From: Oopsacas minuta
Lineage: Eukaryota; Porifera; Hexactinellida; Lyssacinosida; Leucopsacidae
Length of the DNA stretch: 64,000 bases
Direction of reading: 5' to 3'
Assembly: GCA_024704765.1 (NCBI GenBank)
Contig: JAKMXF010000313.1
Location: 2,268 to 66,267 of the forward strand
Made by a program: the position numbers and the translations under genes. A model generated the notes under the pieces. The model saw only the letters and a list, made by a program, of their open reading frames with translations, had not been told where the DNA came from and did no database searches. Within the stretch, counting starts at the first letter, position 1, and each line of letters starts with the position of its first letter. This document shows, one piece after another, positions 48,588 to 59,248 of the stretch.

Positions 48588-49923
48588 CAGGGTGTTTCAC
48601 AATTGATGTCATATTTTCTAAATTTGTTTATTATGCACCTATGCAATAATATCTGTGTATTTAAACTTGCAATCATAATTAATCTTACAGGGTTCTATTG
48701 AGTAATTATTTCATTCATCAATCGAAACATTTTATAGCTTCTATTTCCATATCCAAATTGGGCTAATTATTTGCATAATATAATGGTGAAAGAATACAGT
48801 ATCATGATTCGCTCACAGGCTGTTGGCATGCTACAAGCTGGCTCTTCTCAGAAGTTTGTGTCTCTTAAACTTGGAGTTAATATCCGTACAGTTCAGCGTT
48901 GGTGGCGACTTATCAAGAATGATTTGACATTAGAAAACAAAGGGGGACGTGGCCGTAAATCGTCCATATCGAAAGTTGCCAAGATTGTAATTACTAAATC
49001 AATTGGCAAAAAACGACAGTCTGTCCATGGTCTATCCAAGAAATTAAAGTTGAAAGGTCATTCCGTATCTCAGAGTACAGTGTACCGTTATTTGACAAAA
49101 GAAAAGGGCGTAAAATCTTACAAACGCCAGCGACAGCCGTTAATAACAGAGAAAAACATGGCTGCTAGGTTAAAATTTTGTAAAGAACGTGTCAATTGGA
49201 CAGCAAATGATTGGAAAACATATTATTTACAGATGAATCACCGTTTGAGTTAAATCATCCCCCAAACAGGAAAAATGATTGTGTTTGGGCGAGAAACGCA
49301 TTGGATGTCGAGCCCGTTCAGATGGTGAAATTTCCAAAGAAAATTCAAGTATGGGGTATGATGTCACATCGTGCACTGTCGGAGTTACATTTCATTCCCG
49401 TTGGACAAACTGTATCTGCAGAGTACTATGTTAGTGAGATACTGGGTAAAACTTTAATGTCTACAATGAACAGAAAGCGAGAAAGAGGCACAGTTGTTGA
49501 GAGGAAAATGTTAAAAAAATATGTCCCGTGCGATATTTCAACAAGATGGCGCTCCAGCTCACACGGCAAACATGACACAAAATTGGTTGAGAAGTAACCT
49601 AAAGAGTTTTTGGGCGAAAGGTACCTGGCCAGCCAACTCTCCAGACTTGAGTCCCATTGAGAACATATGGTCGATTTTGAAAGATGATCTAGATTCAATA
49701 GGTGAGATAAAAGAGATAAAAATGTTGGAAAATCGACTGAAAACAGCATGGTCCAATATTTCACCAGAGGTTTTGGACAAATTGATGGATGGAATGCCAA
49801 AACGAATCCATAAGTGTATTGAACTTAGTGGTGGATATATTGGCAAATAATTGTAGTAATATATCTAGTATTCTATTAGTTATGTAATATTGTATAACAC
49901 GACATCAATTGTGAAACACCCTG
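48588..49923 (+). mobile_element. Tc1-type element (DD37E), inactivated
   Basis: A 1336-bp element. The first 23 bp of both ends are identical, starting CAGGGTGTTTCACAATTGAT, and TA flanks both (48586-48587, 49924-49925). It has one plus-strand transposase with two frameshifts. Size and ends are those of an otherwise complete element. Confidence 0.93.
48783..49850 (+). pseudogene. Tc1-type transposase, DD37E, two frameshifts
   Basis: From ATG 48783 the first frame encodes paired helix-turn-helix regions (AVGMLQAGSSQKFVSLKLGV; VQRWW) and a GGRGRKSS linker. It ends in a wrong frame at 49253. A one-base shift near 49210 restores ENILFTDESPFEL with the first Asp and WARNALDVEP. A second shift at an A-run near 49510-49516 leads into FQQDGAPAHT (second Asp) and NSPDLSPIENIWSILK with the catalytic Glu. 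There are 37 residues between the second Asp and the Glu, a DD37E spacing instead of the usual 34. The C-terminus at 49850 looks complete (KCIELSGGYIGK). With two indels repaired it would be full length, so it is young. Confidence 0.88.
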
Positions 49924-50882
49924 TATACCCAATAGTATTTTGATCACTAATTTTAGTATAAAATTAATCAGAGATATCGTAACTAAGAAGAGTAGCATTT
50001 TCTAAGAATTTAATAGTACATGATGCCCTCTACAACGATATATTTCTCTGTTCGGATAGGTGTGTCCATTATATTGATCTGTATATTTGAGTTGAACTCA
50101 TTGTGTATGTACTAAAAATTATGTTATTTAGGCATTCTGACGACGATAGAGCATTATTCTTAGAAATCCTTGTGATAGAGCAATATGTACAAAATCCTGG
50201 TTGAAGAAATCAAAATATGGAAATTATCTGATACAAACCTCGTTCCAATAGCAGACTCTCAAAATATTGAAGGTAAGAATCAATTTAGGTTCCTTTTATA
50301 CAGTATATGTGTACTACATACAGTACTGAAAATAATATCCCATTGTTATATTAGGGAAGATCAGGCTAAAGAAGAAACTCATAGTTGTTGATTTCCATAA
50401 ACAGTATTGTACATATTGTACTATTAGAGAATGCTTACATTTTCAAGCAACAGTTACATCTGCACAATATCAATATTACTCAGTTTGCGAACTACGTAAT
50501 ATAAAAGATTGCATCTATTTATCCTAAAATGCCAAAAGGATTTTTCTGATTTGCAAAACTGAGTACCATTGTTATTATTACAAAGAAAGAAAATGGTACT
50601 ATGATACTTGTACTAGTATTTGCGAAAAGGATACTGAATTTCAATCCATTTTGGTAAATTTGGATCAACCAACAAGTACAAAGAGTACACCTAACTATTC
50701 TGCAGTCTCCACAATCTCGATTCCATTAAGTCTAGATCACACTTTAAACAAAGTACAGTGATCAACTTTTTCGAGGAATATCATTACCCTCAAATTTGAT
50801 TCCAGAAATTGACATTTGCCTGAATGGAGATGGAACGAATGAGACGAGAACATAAATACCAATAGCATATTATACAACATGC
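49924..50882. other. No certain gene; possible short exon
   Basis: A frame from ATG 50185 (MYKILVEEIKIWKL) runs into GAAGGTAAGAA at about 50270, a good splice-donor match. No partner exon can be proven. The 50590-50760 stretch reads as acidic/Ser-Thr-rich coding-like DNA without a motif. It may belong with the KDZ-like fragment just downstream. Confidence 0.3.
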
Positions 50883-51206
50883 TTGGAATGCATATTGAGA
50901 ATGGTCAACATTGATTACACAGATTATTTTATTTACCCGAAATGTTTGGATAATCCAGACGTAATAATAATGGATGGAATAACGATGAGGACATGTAAAG
51001 AATCACCTCAAGCTCATTTCCAATTTGATGACGATCAACAGCATCCTCAGATACCACAAAGTGCAAGGTTATTTATTGCGACTACTAAGTTAAGGAAACA
51101 GTTACAAACTGTGCACAATCTTCCAACACGCAGTCTTGTTGAAGTAGAACCTATGTCTCAAGACTTCTTCACTTATTTTCCAGCTTTCAAAAAGAATTAC
51201 AAGTGA
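50883..51206 (+). pseudogene. KDZ-like transposase fragment
   Basis: A 108-codon open stretch, without an ATG at its start. It contains NIDYTDYFIYPKCLDNPDVI followed by IMDGITMRTCKES. The pattern (hydrophobic, Y/C-P-K-C, N/S-P, hydrophobic, x-D-G, then K) resembles the core segment of KDZ-superfamily (Kyakuja/Dileera/Zisupton) transposases, where the Asp of the DG is catalytic. The first Cys of the usual C-x2-C pair is Tyr here (YPKC). The frame stops at 51206 after FPAFKKNYK. It could also be an exon of an unknown host gene. Confidence 0.4.
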
Positions 51207-52368
51207 GTGATATCAAAAATTGCATAATAATTTGTATTAATCAACAGCTAGACTTTGACAAATGTGCTATTTTGATATCACTTCTACATAATCTAAATAC
51301 ATACTAAGCAAGATTAATAGTATTGACAAAAGGATTAGTGCATGTATGGTAGCGGAAAATAGGAACAGCCTTTTAATGTGTGGCAGTCCCACACATGGTT
51401 AATGATACCATTTACTGCATAATGGACATTGTATCATGTTGTTGAACGCGTATGATGGAAGTCTGGAAACGCACCAAGAACTATTTTATTGTTGGTCCCT
51501 TGAGCTGTAATTTTGGGCTTTTTGATATGATAATTGGAAATGGTTTAACGATTTCTGTGTACGAAATATACCACTCAAATGATTCCGCATTCTCCCTTAA
51601 TGAATCTTAGATTGAATGGGTCCCTGCTGATTTGCCAATGCTATTAGAAATGCAATAGCAAATAACTCACTATCTGCACCTCCATCTGCTGTTGTACTGG
51701 CTGTAGGGTGATTTACAGGTCGGTTAATTCTTGTCAATATAATAGAGCCAGTTGTGTGCCTAATCCTTCTGTTGTATGATCTGACAACATGGAATCGTAC
51801 ACCGATACAGCTACATTACCATCGATGCTGGAACATATCCAATGTAACTGTTCATCATGATGAATCTGTGAACTCGGAATTGGAGCCTTGATAAATTGGC
51901 GTTTCTAGAAAATAAGTTATAAAAATCGTACAAGCTGCCGTCCAAGGTCATAAATTTCCTTAAACCCAAACTTAATATTCTATTGACTATCGATATACTT
52001 GTCAGAATAGTGTATCTTGAAGACCTTTGACCTGAGGATAGTTGTTTTTCAAAATATCCTATTAAATGAAAAAGATACAAACATGCGCATATAGAAATAT
52101 AAGATCAAATTATACTAGTTATTCCACTTACACAGATGGCGTTCGTTGTAACGTCTGTGAGATATGTTAGAGTGTTTGACAACTCTACTAAACACCTTGA
52201 TCTCGGACTTCATCTAAAATTCTGGAACCACCCATATCAGAAAGGGGTGTGATTATGCAAGGAAGAGGGGGAGGCATGGAAGCAGAAAGAGGTAAGCTTA
52301 GGCTAGGAAGTGTGGAGGTTATATTATGAATTGGTGGAAGAATGACAGTGAGAAGAGGGGAGATTGGT
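51207..52368. other. No gene recognised
   Basis: Mixed sequence with short unassigned frames, the longest at 51811-52080 (-). Around 51340-51620 there is coding-like composition without a clear motif. Confidence 0.4.
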
Positions 52369-52725
52369 CTAGCACCGGATAATTCTGCTATTTAAGATGT
52401 TACTGTTGGAAATATTGCTTCTGTGAGTAAATCTTGGCTCCAGGGAAACGTTATTCATTATACAGGTTGGTAGATTCATCGATATCACCACTATGCTGTA
52501 ATTCTGAATATGAGAACTAAAATCTCTCGTTACATGTGAGCGTTCTCTCGTGGTGTCAGTTTGAGGGGAGGATGGTGGTGTTACTCCTTGAGTCGTATAG
52601 ATTTTATGAGAATGAACAATTTTCAGCAAGGTTTCCTTAGAAAATTTCCGTGGCACTCTGGTAAACTCTACACTTGGCCACCATTTGGGTTTGAGGTGGT
52701 CTTTCCCCAGAAGTGACGATTTTCC
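52369..52725 (-). CDS. Possible host exon, unknown protein
   Basis: On the minus strand a good 3' splice acceptor (TGTATTTTATAG) ends at 52726. It opens a 118-codon frame starting GKSSLLGKDHLKPKWWPSVE and continuing FTRVPRKFSKETLLKIVHSH, then a Ser/Thr-rich stretch, to a stop at 52369. The P-K-W-W-P segment followed by a basic amphipathic helix looks like a folded domain, but I do not recognise the family. The last 40 residues are low in content and may be intronic. No upstream or downstream exon is established, so the assignment is tentative. Confidence 0.3.
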   Translation of the reverse strand, partial: GKSSLLGKDHLKPKWWPSVEFTRVPRKFSKETLLKIVHSHKIYTTQGVTPPSSPQTDTTRERSHVTRDFSSHIQNYSIVVISMNLPTCIMNNVSLEPRFTHRSNISNSNILNSRIIRC

Positions 52726-52726
52726 C

Positions 52727-53639
52727 TATAAAATACATAATATCAGTTCTTTCCAGAAAGATCACTTCAATATGACCGGGATATATTTAACAAGAGTATC
52801 CGTAAGTATGATTACCTTATTTACTGACTATACTGAAAGTTGTAAATAAATTTCATATGTCAAGTCCGGTTTTAGCGCTTTCGAGCTTTCTTATATACAT
52901 TTAAATCTTTTACACAAAGCGTACAATTATATAAATGATATAATTTAAGTCTAAAAGTAACGTACCCAGTTGACAGTGCACGATCCAAGAAATGAGTTTC
53001 CTTAAAGTTTCTACATTCATGGTGGAGAAATCTTTTTCTAACAGCGAATTCATTTCTTTATCCTAGACAGTTTAGAAAGATCATACCCACTGGCTTTAGT
53101 ATAAGAAATAGATTACCAAATCTCCTATTTATTTTGCGAGACGTACTGTTTAAAAGAATCACATCCTAGTACTGTTAGGCTGCCTTCCCAAGTAAACACA
53201 ACTCCGAACTGATTCTTTAATAACTTCCCTGTAACACTCGAGAGTTTCCTTTGTGCATCTGAGTCATTATTTTGTGATTTGCTAGGTGAAAATGAAAAAA
53301 ATTAAAATGATCTTTTTGATATAACACATTTTATATATAAATAATCCTCATTAATTTTACACTTTAACTTAATGCGCATGAGCACTGGTATCAATTATCA
53401 ATTGCGGCAGTGTAGCCAGCATTTTCTAACGAGGATTGGTCAAGAGATATCATATGATGATTATCAGAAATTGTCAGCAAGAAATTAAAATAATTTACCG
53501 TAAAGCTAGCTGTTAATCAAAGTAATCTTGCAGTTTTGATGGCTACCGAATTGCAGTAAGTGTAAGCATGACTTGTACACTTGACTTATACGTATGTGCA
53601 CTGGAGCTAATCTGCATACGCACTCGACTTTTAATACCT
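52727..53639. other. No gene recognised
   Basis: AT-rich, with stops in all frames and no paired ends. It would contain the upstream intron if the exon at 52369-52725 is real. Confidence 0.45.
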
Positions 53640-54040
53640 CAAATTTCCTTGCCCTAAGAAATACCAAAACTTCTAGAAATTTGGAGAATAATCAATCTTT
53701 GTATAGTCATGATGACGTAATAATTTCAGGATGAGTTTGCAATTGTTCAAGTGATGACGTCATGACTTTTAACATACTTTGGGGTACCTGTGATTCAAAT
53801 TTCAACCATCTATCATTTATGTTGGCTGAGCAGTTGCTAATAATGTGATTTTTCAAACATCAACAAAGGTGATAATGACGACATAATTTCCTCAGGTGTG
53901 AAATTTCGTCGATGACTCTAACTTGTCCGAGCCAGGTCTAAATTACCCGTGTGCCAAAAATCAGCCCTTGGGGTCTTTCAGTTTTTCAATCAATTTCGAA
54001 CATACAGACATTTATATACTTGTATATATCAATATATACA
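53640..54040 (-). mobile_element. Non-autonomous Helitron, family copy 5, truncated
   Basis: Reverse-strand match to the family at 8382, 11795, 14044 and 56416. Read from the right it has TGTATGTTCGAAATTGATTG, AGACCTGGCTCGGACAAG, GTCATTATCACC, and AATTTCTAGAAGTTTTGG near 53670. The 3' hairpin and CTAG end are absent, so the copy is 3' truncated. Confidence 0.65.
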
Positions 54041-54462
54041 CTGGACCGTCATTGTTTTTCTGGAGGGTCGGGACCGTTCCAGACCGATAGCATAAACCTG
54101 GTCAATTCGTGTTCAGCCACCCTAAAGTTTTTGCTAGTTTTGGCGGAACATTAGCCTCAATAGCAAGGATGTATTGGGGAGGAACGCTGTTCCCTTACTT
54201 TCAATTCTAGGGGGATGGAAGGAGAACATGAAGGCGGTTCTCTATGGAAATATTTGGATTATTAAACTATATTTTTCAGTTCAGAATTTAGAGTTCAACG
54301 TTATACTCAATATTTTATTACCAAGTAATATATTTTTGTATTATCCCATTTGTAAAAGTATCATTTACATGTGGAAATGCTTATGTTCCTTAGATTTTCA
54401 GCTAAAAGTACTAATATGATGGCATCCACTTTTTTACTTTGAATATTTCACATTTAGTGTAT
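54041..54462. other. No gene recognised
   Basis: A short frame at 54174-54419 (+) without motif; otherwise AT-rich. Confidence 0.45.
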
Positions 54463-55165
54463 ACGAGCCTTTGATTCGTCGCATTGCGCCTTGAGGTATT
54501 CAACGGACAAACAACAGACAAACAACAATTGAGATTAAATAATATTGATTTTATTTACAATATTCAGACTCAGCATGCTCGAGTATACCAGTAGAGTCGT
54601 TGAAATTATGAGTCTACCTCAATTTAGAAATTTGTTTACTTTATATACCTAAAAGTAAACAAATATTGATAATATGTTGTTTACAATACCATATTCGGAC
54701 TCAGCATACTCAATTATCCCAGTATAGTCGTTGTAAACATGATTCTACCTCAATTTTGGAATTTGTTTAATTTATATTCATAAAAACAACAATAAATTTA
54801 CATATGAGAAACTTGAAAATGCGAAATTCGGATTCAGCGTACTGTGTTACCCTGTGTAGCCGTTTAGAGCAAGCCCGTACGTTAGTTTTGAGATTTGGCA
54901 GATTTGTTTACATTATATACATAAAAACAACAATAAATTTACAAGTGATTAATCCCAAAGTGTGAAAATCGGATTCAGCATGTTCGATACATTAGTGCAG
55001 TTTTATTGAATTATATTTATATCCTTGATAAACACGATAAATACTTAGTCATGCCACAATTTCAAAATTGCATACCGTAAATCCTTTCCTTGACAACGGA
55101 CACACAAACAGACAACAATTGAAATTTAATAATATAGATTTATACCTCGTATTTCATAAGATGTT
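54463..55165 (-). mobile_element. Helitron-like element with internal minisatellite, copy 1
   Basis: The left edge ACGAGCCTTTGATTCGTCGC matches ACGAGCCTTTGGCTCGTCGC at 61931. In reverse it is a hairpin preceded by GCGAAGCGAC, like Helitron 3' ends. The body holds about four tandem units of 130-141 bp and then ACAAACAACAATTGAAATT-like sequence. No CTAG terminus is seen, so the Helitron label is inferred from the hairpin and from the centrally repeated layout. Confidence 0.4.
54555..54990. repeat. Minisatellite, ~130-141 bp unit
   Basis: GG(A/C)(C/T)TCAGC(A/G) recurs at about 54567, 54697, 54830 and 54971. Each is followed by a conserved order: TACCC/TATCCCAG, TAGTCGTT or TAGCCGTT, then AATTTGTTTA, TTATAT and AACAACAATAAATTTAC. 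The same unit is found at 61488-61735 and 62110-62300. Confidence 0.85.
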
Positions 55166-56344
55166 AATGTAGACCACTACGACATCAAAAGGCGTTGACT
55201 ATACCACATATTAGGCGCAAATTTAGTGGAAGAGGCAGGCTTTTTGAGCGTTCCCTTACCTTTATACTTAGGAATATACCCCTGCTCAACACATATCTGA
55301 AAAAGCGGGACAATCCTGGAATTCGCTGCTAACTTCACACTCGTATTCAATGTAGACCTTTCATAACTTCATGAACAAACTAAACAGGATTTTATTCAAA
55401 TCTGGTCTACTAATTAGGATCCCTATTGCAAGGAATCAAGGGGTAGATGAATTGGCAAAGTGGTTCTATTCATTGGATGGTGAGTCCTATGAAGCCTACT
55501 CTAAGTCTGAACTGAAATTGATTATCTTATGCCCCGAGATCGGGAACAATCGTACCGCGACCGGAATGCTAACAGAATAAATGATTTACGCGCCAACCTA
55601 AATCCTATTACGGCTAGTATGGTTCAGCTGAATAAGAAAGTTGAGGAAAACTCGAATACATTTGACGGAACATTCTCGGATACCGAAACTCATTTGCTGG
55701 AGTAGTATCAGGAGGTATTTCTTGCGACCAACTACGTTCTCTTCTTCAAGAAGAAGAAACAAAAAGGAAGCCGCCGTTTTTATATCAATATATAAAAGAG
55801 CCAAGGCATGGCATTTTAACAAACAGTATATTGAACCTTATATTAACTAAGGAGGGATCCCATCAATAACATTATTGTTAGACCTCCTTTGAAGGGTAAT
55901 GACCACTTTATCTTATTCTTTGATTTTACATTATGGTTTCACCAAAAGACAGTCTAGGATAGTATATCAACATCACAATACAAATGGCGCACATTTTGAA
56001 GATGAAAGGATAGATTTGAAATTGATACTGATAAATCTGTTATTCAATTATGGAATGATTTTGTTCGAATTTCCTTGGTTTTGTTACCCCCATCTACGCG
56101 ACCACCTAAGTCAAAATTCAGATCAATATTCTTTACAGAAAGAATAATTCAACAACTATGGAACAGTCTGCCAAACGATATTGTAACAGGACCTCACTCT
56201 CTACATTCAAAGGGGGGTTGGACCAATACTGTACTAACGAAAGGAATTTATCAAAATGCTCATGTGATACCCCAACGGTTTTTGTCTTCCTCTATCAACA
56301 CATTGACTTGTAACTGTTTATATTGTGCACCAAGCCCCAATTAG
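55166..56344 (+). pseudogene. LINE (non-LTR retrotransposon) C-terminal remnant
   Basis: The frame at 56075-56344 encodes SKFRSIFFTERIIQQLWNSLPNDIV, the motif found after the reverse transcriptase in CR1/Jockey-like LINEs (F...R....WNSLP..VV). It is followed by LHSKGGW and a stop at 56344 after a C-x-x-C-like end. Upstream frames (55371-55580, 55580-55700, 55899-56147) look like decayed coding sequence, but I cannot identify reverse transcriptase motifs in them. No poly-A or microsatellite tail directly follows; a Helitron starts 71 bp later. Confidence 0.6.
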
Positions 56345-56415
56345 GGCAGTATTTAATCTTCTTTGTCTGTATATTTTAACTTTGCACTAAAATAATAATA
56401 ATTATTAATATAAAT

Positions 56416-57081
56416 TCTATATTATTAAAACGCAATGAATCTATGTGTATGTGTGTGTGTGTGTATATTAATGTGTGTTTATATGTCTCGAATTGATTGA
56501 AGAAACTGGAAGCCTCCAGACTTGGTTTGGTATACACGGGTATTTCAGACCCGGCTTGGACAAATTCTAGTCTTGTACGAAAATTCACATCTATGACGAA
56601 ATTATGACGTCATTGTCACCTTTTGGAATTTTCGAAAAAATCACATTATTAACCACTGCTCAGCCTATATACCCGCTAGATGGTTGAAATTTGAATCACA
56701 GGTACCCTCCAATGTGACAAATGTCTTGACGTCATTATTCTTACCAAAAGCTAACTCATCATGGGATTATTCCGTCATAATGACTTTACAAAAAATCAAA
56801 TTTCGATTAATTTCTTAATACACGATGCATAAAAGGCCCAGATTACTAACCAAAAGCGACATAGCATCTCCATTGTCACCACAGAAGCTCATTTAATGTA
56901 ATTTGGATGGACCATGGATAATAAATTTTAAATTTTACCTATTCCAAGAAATCGAGGCACGTAGTGCTGAGTATATTCTTTTGCGTAGCGACCAATAACA
57001 CTATAAAATTTAGCTGTTTAGTACTTAAGCTAATGGAGCATCAAGTTGTCCCGCAGCGACCTAGCAAGCGAAGCGCGTTAG
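56416..57081 (+). mobile_element. Non-autonomous Helitron, family copy 4, upstream of CHK1
   Basis: A 666-bp copy beginning TCTATATTATTAAAACGCAA with a short GT-rich tract, then CGAATTGATTGAAGAAACTG, GACGTCATTGTCACC and TTTGGATGGACCATGG. It ends with the hairpin CTAGCAAGCGAAGCGCGTTAG followed by T. The usual terminal CTAG has become TTAG. It ends 224 bp upstream of the CHK1 start codon. Confidence 0.8.
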
Positions 57082-57305
57082 TGGCTCTTTCAATTGAAAG
57101 GTTGCCGATCCCTGATATTGTCTTCTTAATATTAAGTATATCTTTTAATATACCAAGTATTCAAGTTCTTGTAGTTTAAAATTATGATGGGCCCCACTAC
57201 CTTAAATCCGGCCCTGCATAGCAGTGAGTGAAACTAGCATACAACAGGCCTATGTATATGTATAGTAGGCTATGCCCAATTTTACCTACTTTTTGATTCA
57301 GATAA
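57082..57305 (+). promoter_or_regulatory. CHK1 5' region with likely splice acceptor
   Basis: Only 224 bp separate the Helitron end from the CHK1 ATG. A pyrimidine-rich tract ending TTTTTGATTCAG (57290-57301) is a good 3' splice site, leaving ATAA before the ATG. A 5' UTR intron is therefore likely, with the first exon upstream of or inside the Helitron. No convincing TATA box is placed relative to a known start. Confidence 0.5.
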
Positions 57306-58676
57306 ATGGTTAGTGCTGAACCATTCATAGAAGGTTGGAATTTCATCCAGACATTAGGTGAAGGTGCATATGGAGAAGTGAAGTTAGCCGTAAATAATAA
57401 GCAGGATTATATTGCAGTCAAGATTATCAACAATGGGCCTATGAACAGTGTACAGCCCGATTGTAAGCGAAATGAGATTGATACATTTATTCAAAAAGAA
57501 ATAGCTATTCACAAAGCATTAAATTGTAAAAATATAATCCGATTCTTTGGAATGCGAAAGCAAACTGACCGAATCTATATATTTTTGGAGTACGTATCTG
57601 GAGGAGAGTTATTTGATCGTATTGAGCCAGATATTGGTATACCTCGCAGCTTAGCACGTTTTTATTTCACACAACTTCTCACAGGCATTGAGTATATTCA
57701 CTCAAAGGGAATTACTCATAGAGATATCAAACCTGAAAACATTCTATTCGATTCTCAAGATGTTTTGAAAATTTGTGACTTTGGTTTAGCCACAATGTTT
57801 CGCTTCCAGGGGAAAGAACGAAAGTTAACAAGACGCTGTGGAACAATTTGCTATGTTGCTCCAGAAGTTATCCATTTTCCTTACGATGCTCAGCCTGCTG
57901 AGCTATGGTCATGTGGCATAGTATTATTTAGTTTATTCTTTGGTCAATTGCCTTGGGATGAACCTACGAACAGGGATCAAAATTATATGGATTGGGTTGA
58001 GGGTAACACAAGAGATAAAAAGATCTGGAGCAGACTTGACAAAGAAGAACTATCACTATTCCGTGGAATTATTTCGATTGACCCTAAAGATAGATTGAAT
58101 ATAGAGGATATAAGGCAACATGGGTGGTTCAATGAGAAATTGCCAAGTACTTCTAGCATAGATGTGATATCTGGCCTATCTGATGGCAGCATTGCATCGG
58201 ACGGATCAACTCCCTGTACTCAACCCACCAAGATGTTATCTACAGACCAGAATCCTGATTTCTCTTTTCACAAAGAGGTATTTCTCTCTCAGCCTATGTA
58301 TACTGATGAAATATACTTAGGGACTCAATTCGCAACCCAGACCCGTCCTTCAGCTCAACAAACTATATCTAACTTTCTTACGAAGCGTCTGACCCGTATA
58401 TTCTTGGATTTAGATTTGAAATCCACTATAAATTCTCTCACAAAGATTTTATCTGAGCTCAGAATAGACTCAAAGTTGACTTCAGATCATTCTAATGCAT
58501 GTATCCGAGTATTGACTACTGACTTGAGAGGTCAACTATTACAATTTAATCTATTGCTTTATAGTTTCTCCTTGTGCACAACTATGGTAGACTTTAGAAG
58601 AACGAAAGGAGATGCATTGGAGTTCAAAAGGAAGTTCAAGTTAATCGAGCATGCTGTTAAGGATGTTCAAACTTAG
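57306..58676 (+). CDS. CHEK1: Checkpoint kinase 1 (CHK1)
   Basis: A 456-residue Ser/Thr kinase of the ATR-CHK1 DNA-damage and replication checkpoint, expected to act in the nucleus by phosphorylating CDC25 phosphatases. Kinase motifs are intact: GEGAYG loop (18-23), Lys39, Glu65, HRDIKPEN with Asp140, DFG with Asp158, APE at 185-187, and the CHK1-typical EYVSGGELFDRIEPDIG. A linker with four SQ/TQ sites follows (T305, S328, T340, T344), the kind ATR phosphorylates. The C-terminal KA1 domain (about 360-452) includes VDFRRTKGDALEFKRKF. Human CHK1 is 476 residues. The coding region is a single exon; a likely splice acceptor just before the ATG argues against a simple processed retrocopy. About nine extra residues lie between Lys39 and Glu65. 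The start fits the family (MVSAEPFIEGW against human MAVPFVEDW). A variant poly(A) signal ATTAAA lies at about 58914. Confidence 0.97.
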   Translation: MVSAEPFIEGWNFIQTLGEGAYGEVKLAVNNKQDYIAVKIINNGPMNSVQPDCKRNEIDTFIQKEIAIHKALNCKNIIRFFGMRKQTDRIYIFLEYVSGGELFDRIEPDIGIPRSLARFYFTQLLTGIEYIHSKGITHRDIKPENILFDSQDVLKICDFGLATMFRFQGKERKLTRRCGTICYVAPEVIHFPYDAQPAELWSCGIVLFSLFFGQLPWDEPTNRDQNYMDWVEGNTRDKKIWSRLDKEELSLFRGIISIDPKDRLNIEDIRQHGWFNEKLPSTSSIDVISGLSDGSIASDGSTPCTQPTKMLSTDQNPDFSFHKEVFLSQPMYTDEIYLGTQFATQTRPSAQQTISNFLTKRLTRIFLDLDLKSTINSLTKILSELRIDSKLTSDHSNACIRVLTTDLRGQLLQFNLLLYSFSLCTTMVDFRRTKGDALEFKRKFKLIEHAVKDVQT

Positions 58677-59124
58677 ATACTCCTCCTTTTCGAATTTTCT
58701 TTTGGAGTGATAGATTTTGGAATACTGTTGAAATGCTTTAATTTAATTGAAATTATTTTCGTTTATGACACACGATTCATTTCTTAATTTAGTGTCACAC
58801 TAGTTCTAATTTGCTGAGCCCTAATTAGATAGGCTTCAAATCTTCAATGCATAATGTGAAATAGACCATTGATCTTTTCAATAATTGCTGCTTCTATTGT
58901 CAGGATATGAGGTATTAAAAATTACTTAGCTCTTAGTTCAGCCCGCGGTGAAAGTACTTATGCGAGCGCTAGACTTATGTTATTGAAACATATTTTTAGT
59001 ACTCACAAAGAAATCTTTTTGTGAGATTAGTAGTATCAATCTACAATGGTGCATTATTCACCTGTATTTTATGTTATATACCTTCCTTGTTTACATTGCA
59101 TCTTATATACGTACGTACTACGTA
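58677..59124. other. CHK1 3' flank
   Basis: Probable 3' UTR and downstream DNA. There is no AATAAA close to the stop; ATTAAA at about 58914-58919 is the best candidate. GCGAGCGCTAG at about 58962 resembles a Helitron 3' tip but lacks a body. Confidence 0.4.
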
Positions 59125-59248
59125 CAGTGGAGTTCGCTTATTAGCGGGAAATGGAATTAATACAAAATCTCCACTTGGGAATTGAAACTACGTTGCTAAT
59201 AAAGGAATATTGCTATTAAGCGAGTTATATTATAAGCGAACTCCACTG
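59125..59248. mobile_element. pogo-type MITE, 124 bp
   Basis: Ends CAGTGGAGTTCGCTTAT and ATAAGCGAACTCCACTG, perfectly inverted for 17 bp and flanked by TA at 59123-59124 and 59249-59250. Inner GCTAATAAAGGAATATTGCT-like repeats resemble those of the element at 18526-18885. Non-coding. Confidence 0.88.

Noticed and set aside
57306-58676. CHK1 as a plain processed pseudogene
   Set aside because: The frame is intact with all catalytic residues, a leader splice acceptor is present and no poly-A tail or flanking direct repeat is visible. A functional retrocopy remains possible and is noted as a finding.
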